A stretch of DNA of 64,000 nucleotides, from contig NZ_QUOT01000001.1 in NCBI RefSeq assembly GCF_003390375.1, positions 682,001 to 746,000 on the forward strand. The letters run 5' to 3'. How positions within the stretch are numbered: the first letter of the stretch is position 1; each line of letters opens with the position of its first letter. This document shows, piece by piece, positions 37,052-45,854 of the stretch. Source of the DNA: Thalassotalea euphylliae (GTDB lineage: Bacteria > Pseudomonadota > Gammaproteobacteria > Enterobacterales > Alteromonadaceae). A program made the position numbers and the translations under genes. The notes under the pieces were generated by a model. It saw nothing but the letters and a program-made list of their open reading frames with translations. It was not told the origin of the DNA and searched no databases.

Positions 37052-38035
37052 TCAAAGCAGATTCGCTTTATAGCGGGCGCGATAGTTACTGGGTGAAAGC
37101 CCAGTTTTACGTTTGAACAACTTGGTGAATGAGCTAATGTCGCTGTACCCGACTGCGTGAGTAATTTCATCAATATGCTGGTTTGATTGCACCAATAGTT
37201 TACTCGCGGCATCAATGCGAATCGCTTGTAAATATTCCGAAGGGGTTATTTGAGTAGCTTCTTTGAAACGTCTGATCAAGGTACGATTAGATACACCAAA
37301 TTGCTGGCTCACCTCACCAATCGCAATCGTTTGACTGTGGTGGCTCTCTAGCCATTCTTGCACCGCTTTCACGGTTTTGTCGTTATGATACTTTTTAGCA
37401 ATTAACGGTGAGTAAGTAAGCTGTGTTGTTCGGCCAGTTTCAAGCACAAACGAGCGCGCAGTGCCTTGCGCAGTCTCGTGATCACAAAAAAGTTCAATCA
37501 AATACAGCCCCAAATCAAACCACGCCATACCACCACTATCACATAGAATATTGCCATCATGAGTAATATGCTGCTCGCTGTTTAACGAAACATTGGGATA
37601 ACGCTGACTAAATTGCTCAGCTGATGCCCAATGGGTGGTTGCACTTTTACCATCAAGTAAGCCTGCCTCAGCCAAAAAGAATGACCCTGTAGAATTACTG
37701 CCAATCATCGCGTCACTGGCTTTTAAGTGGCGCAAAAACGCTATTAATTCTGGATTTTGCGCTAACGTTTTATCTATATCGCCCGCAATACTCGGTACCA
37801 GAAATATATCACTATCCATGGTGTCGCTAATTGCGCAGTGCGGGCTAATAATCACATCGTTCATGGTGTAAATCGGCTTCTTCTGCCAACTGGCAATTTG
37901 CACCTGAAAGCGCTTATCAACTGGCAGTTGGTGATACTTATTCCAAGAAACACCAGCCAGATTAAATAAATCGTTAATCCCTGTCAGTGCACTGGCAAGC
38001 ACATAATCAAACGCCAGTATCGTTACTGTGATCAT
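37052..38035 (-). CDS. GlxA-like AraC-family transcriptional regulator with DJ-1/PfpI domain
   Basis: The N-terminal half is a DJ-1/PfpI-like domain (MITVTILAFDYVLASALTGINDLFNLA, then NSTGSFFLAEAGLLDGKSATTHW at the nucleophile elbow, where the usual Cys reads Ser or Gly). The C-terminal half holds two AraC helix-turn-helix motifs (IGEVSQQFGVSNRTLIRRFKEAT and IDEITHAVGYSDISSFTKLFKRKTGLSPSNYR). I chose the ATG at 38035; a TTG at 38056 would extend it. It is divergent from the molybdopterin oxidoreductase gene and probably controls it. Confidence 0.88.
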   Translation of the reverse strand: MITVTILAFDYVLASALTGINDLFNLAGVSWNKYHQLPVDKRFQVQIASWQKKPIYTMNDVIISPHCAISDTMDSDIFLVPSIAGDIDKTLAQNPELIAFLRHLKASDAMIGSNSTGSFFLAEAGLLDGKSATTHWASAEQFSQRYPNVSLNSEQHITHDGNILCDSGGMAWFDLGLYLIELFCDHETAQGTARSFVLETGRTTQLTYSPLIAKKYHNDKTVKAVQEWLESHHSQTIAIGEVSQQFGVSNRTLIRRFKEATQITPSEYLQAIRIDAASKLLVQSNQHIDEITHAVGYSDISSFTKLFKRKTGLSPSNYRARYKANLL

Positions 38036-38147
38036 CGCTTTGCGTTGACACCTCAAATGGTTAAAAAATGGCTAATTCCACCCAATATATGTCAATTATT
38101 ACCGTTAGTCTTGGCTTATTTTACTGTCACACTAAATCTGTTACCTA

Positions 38148-38192
38148 AAATACATAGACGAAAATTCATTTTCAGAAATACATAGTCGAAAA
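38148..38192. promoter_or_regulatory. Direct-repeat operator candidate for the GlxA-like regulator
   Basis: AAATACATAGACGAAAA (38148-38164) and AAATACATAGTCGAAAA (38176-38192) are 17-base direct repeats with one mismatch, offset by 28 bases. They lie between the regulator and the oxidoreductase gene. AraC-family proteins commonly bind such tandem direct repeats. Confidence 0.65.
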
Positions 38193-38254
38193 CACAACAA
38201 TAAAAATTGCAGGCAGGCGTTAACTCATCCAGCGCCGCAACGAGGGCACAAACC

Positions 38255-40378
38255 ATGAGCGACATTAAAACCCACTATCGCAACTGTAATATTTGCGAAG
38301 CCATGTGTGGTATTGAAATTAAGTATAAAGCCGAAAGCAAAGAAATTATCTCCATCAAAGGCGATAAGAACGACCCGTTCAGCAAAGGCCATATGTGCCC
38401 TAAAGCACTTGCACTACAAGACTTTTACGAAGATAAAGATCGCTTAAAAAGCCCGATAAAGAGGATGGCGGATGGTTGGCAGGAAATAAGCTGGCAGCAA
38501 GCTTTTGCTGAGATTGGGGAAAAGTTCAGCGCCATTCAAAATGCTTACGGTAAAAATGCACTAGGTATTTACCTTGGCAATCCCAATGCCCATAACTTTG
38601 GCAATTCGTTAGTGCTTAAGCCATTTTCTAAAGCCATGGGTACATTAAATCGCTTTAGCTCGGCATCAACCGACCAAATGCCACACCATGTTGCCGCTAA
38701 TTATATGCTCGGCAATGGTATGTTGATTCCAGTACCAGATATTGACCGCACCGACTTTATGCTGATTATCGGTGCTAACCCTGTGGTTTCCAACGGCAGT
38801 ATGATGACCGCACCCGGCGTGCTAAACCGCTTAACCGCCATTCAAAAACGCGGCGGCAAAGTCGTTGTTGTTGACCCACAGCGCACTAAAACCGCGAAAA
38901 TAGCAGATCAGCACCTGTTTATTCGCCCAGAAAAAGACGCCTTACTGCTACTGTCACTTATTCACTGTATCTTTGCCAATAACCAAGTGCATTTGGGGCA
39001 TTTAAGCGACTCTGTAAACGGCTTAGCTGACATTGAACAAATGGCAAAAGACTATCCACCTGAGGCTGTTGCCGAGCACATTGGCATTAGTGTTGATGAC
39101 ATTAAAACCTTAGCTGCTGAAATGTCTGGGGCTGAATCTGCCGTTTGCTATAGCCGTATGGGCGCTTCGACACAAAGTTTCGGTGGCCTGTGTCAATGGT
39201 TAACGATCGTTCTTAATGTGATCACAGGTAACTTCGATCGCGAAGGCGGTGCTATGTTCCCACTGCCAGCCTTTAACCTGCTTAGAGGCAAAACCGCTGG
39301 TCACCCAACAAACTTTGGTAAATACCAATCACGGGTTCAGAAAATGCCATTTTTTAATGGCGAATTCCCCACTGCTACCTTAGCTGATGAAATTCTAACT
39401 GAAGGCGATGGCCAAATTAAGGCCATGATCACCATCGCCGGTAACCCTGTGCTTTCTGCGCCTGATGGTCAAAAGCTTGGTCAAGCGTTTCAGTCGCTAG
39501 ACTTTATGGTCGCCGTTGATATTTACCTCAATGAAACGACTAAGCATGCCGACATTATTTTGCCAGCAACAACGGGGCTCGAAAATTCTCACTACGATAT
39601 TTTCTTCCACAGTTTTGCGGTGCGCAATACCGCTAAGTACTCAGCGCCATTGTTTGAAAAAACTGAACACCAGCTAGCAGATTGGGAGATTCTTAACGGT
39701 ATCGCCGAAGCGGTTACCGGTAAACCTGCCCTGCCTTATGCGCCAGAAATGATTTTAGATATGGAGCTAAAAGCCGGTCCTTACGGCAAGGAAAGTGATA
39801 GCGAGCAAGCACTAGATCTAGAAAAGCTAAAAGCCAACCCACACGGAATTGATTTAGGGTCATTACAACCAAGCCTGCCAAAGCGACTGTTAACCGCCAG
39901 CGGTAAGATAGAGCTCGCGCCAAGCTTGTTTATCAATGACTTACCTCGATTAAACAAGCTAATTCTATCACCGGCCATTGACCCACACTACCCATTTGAG
40001 CTTATCAGCCGCCGCCTAGTAAAAAGCCATAATACATGGACACAAAACTCTGCTCGTTTAGTCAAGGGTAAAAACCCGGTGACCTTGGAAATTCACCCCA
40101 CAGACGCCGATAAGTTAGGTATTAGCCAAGGCCAGCTGGTGGTGGTGTCATCGCCGGTTGGTGAAGTTACCTTGCCCGCCAGCGTCACCGACGATGTGCT
40201 CGTCGGTGTTGTATCCATGCCGCAAGGCTGGGGGCATAATCAAGCCGGTACGCAAATGACGACTGCCGCCACACAAGCGGGTGTCAGTATAAATGATGTT
40301 ACCGCAGCAGATCGGGTTGACGTGCTCACCGGTAATGCCGCGTTTAACGGTACACCTGTCGCCATTCGCGCCGCTTAA
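38255..40378 (+). CDS. Molybdopterin-dependent oxidoreductase (DMSO reductase superfamily), cytoplasmic
   Basis: From the ATG at 38255 (GAGGG ribosome site just upstream) the protein is 707 residues. It has the N-terminal [4Fe-4S] motif C11-x2-C14-x3-C18-x29-C48, then cofactor domains with GANPVVSNGSMM, VVVDPQRTKTAKIAD, and a C-terminal molybdopterin guanine dinucleotide domain (NSARLVKGKNPVTLEIHPTDADKLGI). There is no Tat signal, so it should be cytoplasmic. Formate dehydrogenase- or nitrate-reductase-like subunits are not nearby; the neighbours are a DUF1295 membrane protein and a VOC protein. The substrate is unknown. Confidence 0.88.
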   Translation: MSDIKTHYRNCNICEAMCGIEIKYKAESKEIISIKGDKNDPFSKGHMCPKALALQDFYEDKDRLKSPIKRMADGWQEISWQQAFAEIGEKFSAIQNAYGKNALGIYLGNPNAHNFGNSLVLKPFSKAMGTLNRFSSASTDQMPHHVAANYMLGNGMLIPVPDIDRTDFMLIIGANPVVSNGSMMTAPGVLNRLTAIQKRGGKVVVVDPQRTKTAKIADQHLFIRPEKDALLLLSLIHCIFANNQVHLGHLSDSVNGLADIEQMAKDYPPEAVAEHIGISVDDIKTLAAEMSGAESAVCYSRMGASTQSFGGLCQWLTIVLNVITGNFDREGGAMFPLPAFNLLRGKTAGHPTNFGKYQSRVQKMPFFNGEFPTATLADEILTEGDGQIKAMITIAGNPVLSAPDGQKLGQAFQSLDFMVAVDIYLNETTKHADIILPATTGLENSHYDIFFHSFAVRNTAKYSAPLFEKTEHQLADWEILNGIAEAVTGKPALPYAPEMILDMELKAGPYGKESDSEQALDLEKLKANPHGIDLGSLQPSLPKRLLTASGKIELAPSLFINDLPRLNKLILSPAIDPHYPFELISRRLVKSHNTWTQNSARLVKGKNPVTLEIHPTDADKLGISQGQLVVVSSPVGEVTLPASVTDDVLVGVVSMPQGWGHNQAGTQMTTAATQAGVSINDVTAADRVDVLTGNAAFNGTPVAIRAA

Positions 40379-40417
40379 ACGCCAGAAAGTAGCGCATAAT
40401 AAGTTAGGAAAAATAGA

Positions 40418-41374
40418 ATGAAATACTTCGCACCACTCGTACCGTTTTTCGGCGGTTGGTTGTTGCTGATGAACACTACTAGCTTTAGCCAAATGGCGTT
40501 ACTTAATGGCGCACTGCAAATGCTGTTGTTTGCTTTGGTGGTTTGCATTCCAGCGTGGAAAACAGGCCGCATGTCGTATGTTGATATCGGCTGGCCTTGG
40601 GGCCTAACTGTGATTGGTATTGTCACTTGGTTGTATAGCGATGGCGAGCCTGTGCGCGTTGCTATGGTCAGTATCGCTTACATTTTCGCTGGCAGCCGCA
40701 TGGGCTTAGGTGCAATCAAGCTATTAACGTCTGGCCATTTAAACACTGAGCTACCGCGCTATGAATTTCAAAAGCGTCGTTGGCATAAGCAAGGTAAAAC
40801 GAATACGGCATTTGCCATGCAAGTTGAAGCCATTTTACAAGGCTTTGCTAATGCGGCTTTCTTGGCGTTTCCCGCTTTTATAATTGCCGCCAATACTTCC
40901 CCACAAATATCGCCTTTTGAAATTGTAGCCATCATCCTGTGGTTAGCAGCATTTGCGATGGAATCTGTGGCCGATATGCAAAAGCTTTCATTTTTAAAAG
41001 CTGCCAAAACGAGCGGAGTAAAAGGTAGCGTGTGTAATGTTGGACTTTGGCGCTATAGCAGGCATCCTAATTATTTTGCTGAATGGATGGTATGGAACGC
41101 ACTACTAATTGCCGCGATTCCTGCGTGGTTAGCCTTGTTTGGACAAGAAAAGTTAATTACTAACCTGCTGTTAGGCTTGGGCTTACTATTTGTTTCAAGA
41201 GTCATGTACACCACGCTGGTGACCTACACTGGAGCTGTGCCTGCTGAATATTATTCCGTGCAAAAGCGCCCTGCTTATCGCCTGTATCAGCATGAAACGA
41301 ATATGTTTTTTCCGGGGCCCGTCAAACCCAAAGCTAATAATGAAAGTAATAACACGGTAAATGCCACTGATTAA
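40418..41374 (+). CDS. DUF1295 family membrane protein (steroid 5-alpha-reductase-like)
   Basis: The 318-residue protein has about eight membrane segments and the conserved cytosolic loop NVGLWRYSRHPNYFAEWMVWNALL, the hallmark of DUF1295 and related membrane reductases and methyltransferases that bind NADPH or SAM. It starts 39 bases after the molybdopterin oxidoreductase and is likely in the same operon. It could reduce a lipid- or steroid-like substrate; this is inference from the fold family. Confidence 0.85.
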   Translation: MKYFAPLVPFFGGWLLLMNTTSFSQMALLNGALQMLLFALVVCIPAWKTGRMSYVDIGWPWGLTVIGIVTWLYSDGEPVRVAMVSIAYIFAGSRMGLGAIKLLTSGHLNTELPRYEFQKRRWHKQGKTNTAFAMQVEAILQGFANAAFLAFPAFIIAANTSPQISPFEIVAIILWLAAFAMESVADMQKLSFLKAAKTSGVKGSVCNVGLWRYSRHPNYFAEWMVWNALLIAAIPAWLALFGQEKLITNLLLGLGLLFVSRVMYTTLVTYTGAVPAEYYSVQKRPAYRLYQHETNMFFPGPVKPKANNESNNTVNATD

Positions 41375-41431
41375 TCGCATTTTTGATTCATCCAATTACA
41401 GATAACAAACAATAAACACAAGAGAGAAAGT

Positions 41432-41812
41432 ATGTTTAGTCATATTATGATCGGCGCTAATGATATTGAAGAGTCTAAAAAGTTTTACGATGCCGTATTA
41501 GGCGCAATGGGCCATAAAGAAGGGGTTATTGACCCACTAGGCCGTTGTTTCTATTACACCGACAAGGGCATTTTTGCCTTATCAAAGCCCATTGATGGCG
41601 AGCCTGCGTGTCATGGCAATGGCTCTACCATCGGCTTTTTCGCTAAATCACCTGAAATCGCCGATTCATGGCATGCCGCGGGTATTGCTAATGGCGGCAC
41701 CACGTGTGAAGAGCCTCCGGGTGTACGCGAGGGCTTTGACGTTAAACTCTACCTTGCCTACTTACGTGACCCCTCAGGTAACAAAATCTGTGCTCTACAC
41801 CGCTTTAAATAA
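41432..41812 (+). CDS. VOC family protein (glyoxalase-like)
   Basis: This 126-residue VOC protein starts MFSHIMIGANDIEESKKFYDAVLGAMG, with the first metal His in FSHIMIG, and ends with DPSGNKICALHRF, typical of small glyoxalase-like proteins. It is the last gene of the putative operon with the oxidoreductase and DUF1295 genes and is followed by a terminator. The substrate is unknown. Confidence 0.9.
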   Translation: MFSHIMIGANDIEESKKFYDAVLGAMGHKEGVIDPLGRCFYYTDKGIFALSKPIDGEPACHGNGSTIGFFAKSPEIADSWHAAGIANGGTTCEEPPGVREGFDVKLYLAYLRDPSGNKICALHRFK

Positions 41813-41865
41813 CCAGCGCTTTCTTAGGTTACAAACGCTCAACAAATAGTGAGCACAAATGAGCA

Positions 41866-41893
41866 GAAAAAGCAGCACAATGCTGCTTTTTTT
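41866..41893 (+). terminator. Rho-independent terminator after the VOC gene
   Basis: An A-run, AGCAGCA paired with TGCTGCT around a very short loop, and a T-run, about 55 bases beyond the VOC stop codon. Confidence 0.85.
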
Positions 41894-41972
41894 AATATCT
41901 AATTCGCGCTTTTACCTATCCAATAAATACTATTTTTCTAACTGTAATACTTTGATCAGTCACTTCCATTTT

Positions 41973-41986
41973 TTGATCCAGATCAA
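41973..41986. promoter_or_regulatory. Perfect FNR-type palindrome upstream of trhO
   Basis: TTGATCCAGATCAA matches the FNR consensus TTGAT-N4-ATCAA at every fixed position. It lies 200 bases upstream of the trhO start and downstream of a terminator, so it can only serve trhO or an unseen transcript. The 374-base gap from 41813 to 42186 holds no other supported element. Confidence 0.6.
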
Positions 41987-42186
41987 TATAATTGCGCGCA
42001 AATATTCTTGGCTGATCGTTAAATAGTCGGTTTGCCAAAGAATTTATCGAAGTCAGTACGATGTACTTGGTGTGCTAATTTAGTCGTTAATTTATTGGTG
42101 CTTAAATGCCTAGCTAAAGCCGCCCAATACACGTGCCGTTTTATTAACAAAGCACGGGAATTACGCTCCCGCCAGCGGAGGTAAAT

Positions 42187-43170
42187 ATGCAATACGTTGT
42201 TTGCGCAATGTACAAATTTGTTGCGCTTGAAGATTTTGAAGTTATCCGTCCTAAGTTGTTAAAAACAATGGAAGACAACCAAGTTTGCGGTACCCTTTTA
42301 CTTGCCAAAGAAGGTATCAACGGTACAGTCGCAGGCTCTCGTGAAGGCATCGACGCCTTACTTACATGGCTACAAAGCGATGAGCGCTTAGCCGACATTT
42401 CTTACAAAGAATCTTTCACCGAAGAAAAACCATTTAAACGCACCAAAGTTAAGCTGAAAAAAGAAATCGTCACTATGGGCGTTGAAGGCATTGACCCGCG
42501 TCATGTGGTGGGTACTTATGTTAAACCAAAAGACTGGAACGCACTAATTTCTGATCCAGAAGTATTCGTGGTTGATACCCGTAACGATTACGAAGTGCAA
42601 ATTGGTACGTTTGAAAACGCGGTTGACCCAGACACCAAAACCTTCCGTGAATTCCCCGCTTGGGCAGAAGAGAACATGGATCCTGCCAAGCACAAAAAAG
42701 TGGCGATGTTCTGTACTGGCGGCATTCGCTGTGAAAAATCAACGGCTTACATGAAAGAGCAAGGCTTTGAAGAAGTCTACCACCTTGAAGGTGGCATTCT
42801 ACAATACCTTGAAGACGTACCAGCGGAAGAAACTATGTGGCAAGGTGAATGTTTCGTCTTCGACGATCGCGTCACGGTTGACCACAGCCTAGAAGCAGGT
42901 AAATACGACCAATGTCACGCATGTCGTATGCCGATTTTGGAAGAAGACAAAGAAAAACCAGAATACGAAAAAGGCGTAAGTTGTCATCACTGCTTTAGCT
43001 CAACAACCGAAGCGCAACGCGCTCGTTACGCTGAACGCGAACGCCAAATGCAATTAGCAAAAGAGCGTGGCGAAACGCATGTGGGTTCAGACGCTGCAAA
43101 AATTTTAGAACAACGTAAAGCTGAGAAAAAAGTACGCATCGCAGCACAACAAGAAGCCGCTAAAAGTTAA
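42187..43170 (+). CDS. trhO: tRNA uridine(34) hydroxylase TrhO (rhodanese family, YceA)
   Basis: TrhO makes 5-hydroxyuridine at the wobble position of certain tRNAs, using oxygen. The 327-residue protein has the N-terminal acylphosphatase-like domain (LLAKEGINGTVAG), a rhodanese domain with the active-site loop MFCTGGIRCEKSTAY, and a C-terminal Cys-rich knuckle (CHACRMPILEE and VSCHHCF). Full length for the family. It is a single gene with its own terminator. Confidence 0.95.
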   Translation: MQYVVCAMYKFVALEDFEVIRPKLLKTMEDNQVCGTLLLAKEGINGTVAGSREGIDALLTWLQSDERLADISYKESFTEEKPFKRTKVKLKKEIVTMGVEGIDPRHVVGTYVKPKDWNALISDPEVFVVDTRNDYEVQIGTFENAVDPDTKTFREFPAWAEENMDPAKHKKVAMFCTGGIRCEKSTAYMKEQGFEEVYHLEGGILQYLEDVPAEETMWQGECFVFDDRVTVDHSLEAGKYDQCHACRMPILEEDKEKPEYEKGVSCHHCFSSTTEAQRARYAERERQMQLAKERGETHVGSDAAKILEQRKAEKKVRIAAQQEAAKS

Positions 43171-43233
43171 GAAACGTTAATCTACGGCTGTCGCTCTCAA
43201 CTAGAGACAAACACAAGCCAATAAAGATATGAC

Positions 43234-43266
43234 AAGGCGCCTAGCACTAGCTAAGCGCCTTTTTTA
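43234..43266 (+). terminator. Rho-independent terminator of trhO
   Basis: AAGGCGC paired with GCGCCTT, with AGC/GCT pairing in the interior, followed by a T-run. The rest of the 343-base gap up to 43513 holds only an inverted repeat around GGCTTAAAGGATCC and no supported gene. Confidence 0.85.
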
Positions 43267-43513
43267 TGCCCTGATTATTCCTGTTTTTTATCGGCAGCAC
43301 CGAACTTATATGGCTTAAAGGATCCTATGGCTAAGCCAAATTAGCCAAATCTCCGTAATGCCTCTAAAAGCAAATAGCAGCCTTTTGGCCGTTATGATTC
43401 GCAACACTTATTAGCAATATAACCCACTAACCAATTGATAAAGTATAGCTTTACCAGTAGGTTAATCTTTGTACATAAAGAATAATTAAATTAGATAACA
43501 ATAAGGTAACACC

Positions 43514-44449
43514 ATGAAGGTATTGGGCTGGCTACTGCTTGTCATTCTTGCGACTAGCATCATTTTAATTGCGGTTTACTGGCAAGCCGATAAATCGCTT
43601 GAAGAACTCAAACCCAAATGGGCACCAGCACCTTCGCAATTTGTGAATGTGCAAGGGATGCAAGTACACCTGCGCGATGAAGGACCACGCGACGATCCCA
43701 ACCCTATCGTGCTTATTCATGGCACATCATCATCACTTCACACATGGGACGGTTGGACAGACGAATTAAAATCAACACGCCGCGTAGTTCGCTTCGATAT
43801 TCCTGCCTTTGGCTTAACAGGACCATCGCCCGACAATAACTACACCATCGAAAGCTACGCCAGTTTTATTGTTGCGATGCTCGATCACCTAAATATCGAA
43901 CAAGGGGTGTTAGCTGGTAATTCACTTGGCGGTTACGTGGCTTGGGCAACCGCTGTTATCTACCCAGAGCGAGTAAGCCAATTAGCACTAGTTGACACCA
44001 GTGGCTACCCGTTTACCCCGAAGTCCACACCAATTGGCTTTATCGTTGCCAACACGCCAGTATTAAACAAGCTGATGGAAAAAGTACTACCGCGTAGCAT
44101 GGTTGAAAGCAGTATTATCAACCTATATGGCGACCCTAGCATTATCACTCATGAGCTTGTTGACCGCTATTTTGATCTGACTGTTCGAGCCGGTAATCGC
44201 CAAGCGCTAGCCCAACGTTTTCGCCAAACCAAACCCGGCCCTTACGCCGATAAAATCAGCTCCATCCCCCAGCCAACACTGATTATCTGGGGCGGTCAAG
44301 ACCGGTTAATACCACCTGAGCTTGGTGATCATTTCCACCGCGAAATACCTGACAGCGAACTGGTGATATTTGACGAGCTAGGACACCTGCCCCACGAAGA
44401 AGCACCATTAGAAACGGTTAATGTCTTTATCGACTTCATTAATCGCTAA
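43514..44449 (+). CDS. Alpha/beta hydrolase with N-terminal membrane anchor
   Basis: The 311-residue protein starts with a hydrophobic anchor (VLGWLLLVILATSIILIAVYW) and continues as an alpha/beta hydrolase: oxyanion motif IVLIHGTSSSLHTWDGW, nucleophile Ser in AGNSLGGYVAW, Asp in IIWGGQDRLIPP, and His in DELGHLPHEEAP. All three catalytic residues are present. It could be an esterase or epoxide hydrolase-like enzyme tethered to the membrane. Confidence 0.9.
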   Translation: MKVLGWLLLVILATSIILIAVYWQADKSLEELKPKWAPAPSQFVNVQGMQVHLRDEGPRDDPNPIVLIHGTSSSLHTWDGWTDELKSTRRVVRFDIPAFGLTGPSPDNNYTIESYASFIVAMLDHLNIEQGVLAGNSLGGYVAWATAVIYPERVSQLALVDTSGYPFTPKSTPIGFIVANTPVLNKLMEKVLPRSMVESSIINLYGDPSIITHELVDRYFDLTVRAGNRQALAQRFRQTKPGPYADKISSIPQPTLIIWGGQDRLIPPELGDHFHREIPDSELVIFDELGHLPHEEAPLETVNVFIDFINR

Positions 44450-44547
44450 CGATACGGCTGTGGCTTCGCTACCAATCATGTGCAGTCAAGCCACAAAACA
44501 GATAACCATCACTGCAAGTAGCCAATTCAAGACACCAATTTAAGGCG

Positions 44548-45606
44548 CTAGTCACTCAAATGTGAGGGGCTGCGTCCAGTCCAGCGCTTAAAAGCACGAG
44601 AAAACGTACTTAAGTCGGCAAACCCCAATCGATAAGCGACATCCGTTACCGATAAACCCTCTACCGATAACCAGTGCAGCGCACGTTCAAGCTTATAGTT
44701 TTCGCTAACATAACGGTATGTTGTGCCAGCCCCCGCCAAACGTCGATTCAAGGTACGCACACTGACAGAAAAAGACGACGCCAGTGCCTTAATATCGATA
44801 TTTGCTAAACTGGAATGCTCGTCAAGCCAGCGATAAATCTGTAACACAATATCCTCTTCCATTGCTGTCGCGGCGCGCTTGATAACCACAGGGCGAATCG
44901 CGTAATAAACCTCAGAATTCGTGGTTAACAATGGGCGATGTAATACACGGCGCGGAATAATAAGTTTACGCACCGGCGATCCGACACTAATCTTGCAGTT
45001 AATCATGGCACCGAATTCTTCTGGCGAATAGGCCTGATAAGGCCAATTGACCAGCTCTGCGGCCAAGCCAAGCTGATCAGAACCCAAGGTTTGATAAAGG
45101 ATTTGCATAAACACGACCATAAACAGTGTCATCCCGACATATGACACGGCCGACTCACTATTCATCGGGTCACGGCTAACAAACCATATTTCCGCGTCCC
45201 CTCTCCAGTTATAGCTCAAATTTAAATGCACTGAGCCCCCCACCGAAATCGCATAACGCGTGCTGACTTGCAACAAGGTATTTACGTCGGGGGCTGTCCA
45301 CAGCATGAGTGAATAACTGTCAAAGGTTAAGGGGTTAACGTGCTTAGCTGCAATGATTGAGAAATCTTCTTTGCCGCTATCTTTCATCATCTGCTCGTGT
45401 ACTTTTCTGAGCTTACGCACGTCAACGCCAATATGCTCAATTTCATGTTTTGACAGATAATTATCAATATCAAGACCACACTCATGCGCCGCTTTGAGGA
45501 TTAAATTCAGCCAGCCTTTGTTTAAATAGTAAACATTCTTACACTGTTGAACGGGTTGTTTGGCAATACTAGCTGGCGTTTGGGTTTGGGTTTGGGTTTG
45601 GCGCAT
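44548..45606 (-). CDS. AraC-family transcriptional regulator with arabinose-binding-like N-terminus (OruR type)
   Basis: The C-terminus has two HTH motifs of the AraC family (LASSFSVSVRTLNRRLAGAG and VTDVAYRLGFADLSTFSRAFKRWTGRSPS); the N-terminus matches the AraC ligand-binding-like domain of the OruR/ArgR group. The first residues are MRQTQTQTQTPAS, from a hexanucleotide repeat. It is divergent from the CoA-transferase gene, which it probably regulates. Confidence 0.88.
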   Translation of the reverse strand: MRQTQTQTQTPASIAKQPVQQCKNVYYLNKGWLNLILKAAHECGLDIDNYLSKHEIEHIGVDVRKLRKVHEQMMKDSGKEDFSIIAAKHVNPLTFDSYSLMLWTAPDVNTLLQVSTRYAISVGGSVHLNLSYNWRGDAEIWFVSRDPMNSESAVSYVGMTLFMVVFMQILYQTLGSDQLGLAAELVNWPYQAYSPEEFGAMINCKISVGSPVRKLIIPRRVLHRPLLTTNSEVYYAIRPVVIKRAATAMEEDIVLQIYRWLDEHSSLANIDIKALASSFSVSVRTLNRRLAGAGTTYRYVSENYKLERALHWLSVEGLSVTDVAYRLGFADLSTFSRAFKRWTGRSPSHLSD

Positions 45607-45791
45607 TGGGTACTCTAGATTGTGCGATGTAAACCGGCTCTACACGCTATTGTACCAAAGCAAAGGCAGCCTATCTGTAGGGTTTTACAATAAGCCTTTA
45701 TCACCAACCTATGTCTGATATGGCAATATGATTGGCGTAAACTGCAAAGCAATTTTTGCAGAAAACGGCATACTGCGCGGTAAGTGTCCTA

Positions 45792-45833
45792 GTCATTTAA
45801 AGCTCGTTCTACTAGCACCTTCCTTTAAATGAC
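45792..45833. promoter_or_regulatory. Inverted repeat in the AraC/CoA-transferase divergent region
   Basis: GTCATTTAAAG (45792-45802) and CTTTAAATGAC (45823-45833) form a perfect 11-base inverted repeat with a 20-base centre. It ends 21 bases before the CoA-transferase start. It could be an operator or an RNA hairpin in the 5' leader. Confidence 0.55.
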
Positions 45834-45854
45834 CACCTAATAGCGAGATTCATC

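Noticed and set aside
42121..42186. Hairpin-rich leader before trhO considered as a riboswitch
   Set aside because: The GGGAATTACGCTCCC-type pairing is short and no known riboswitch core is recognisable.
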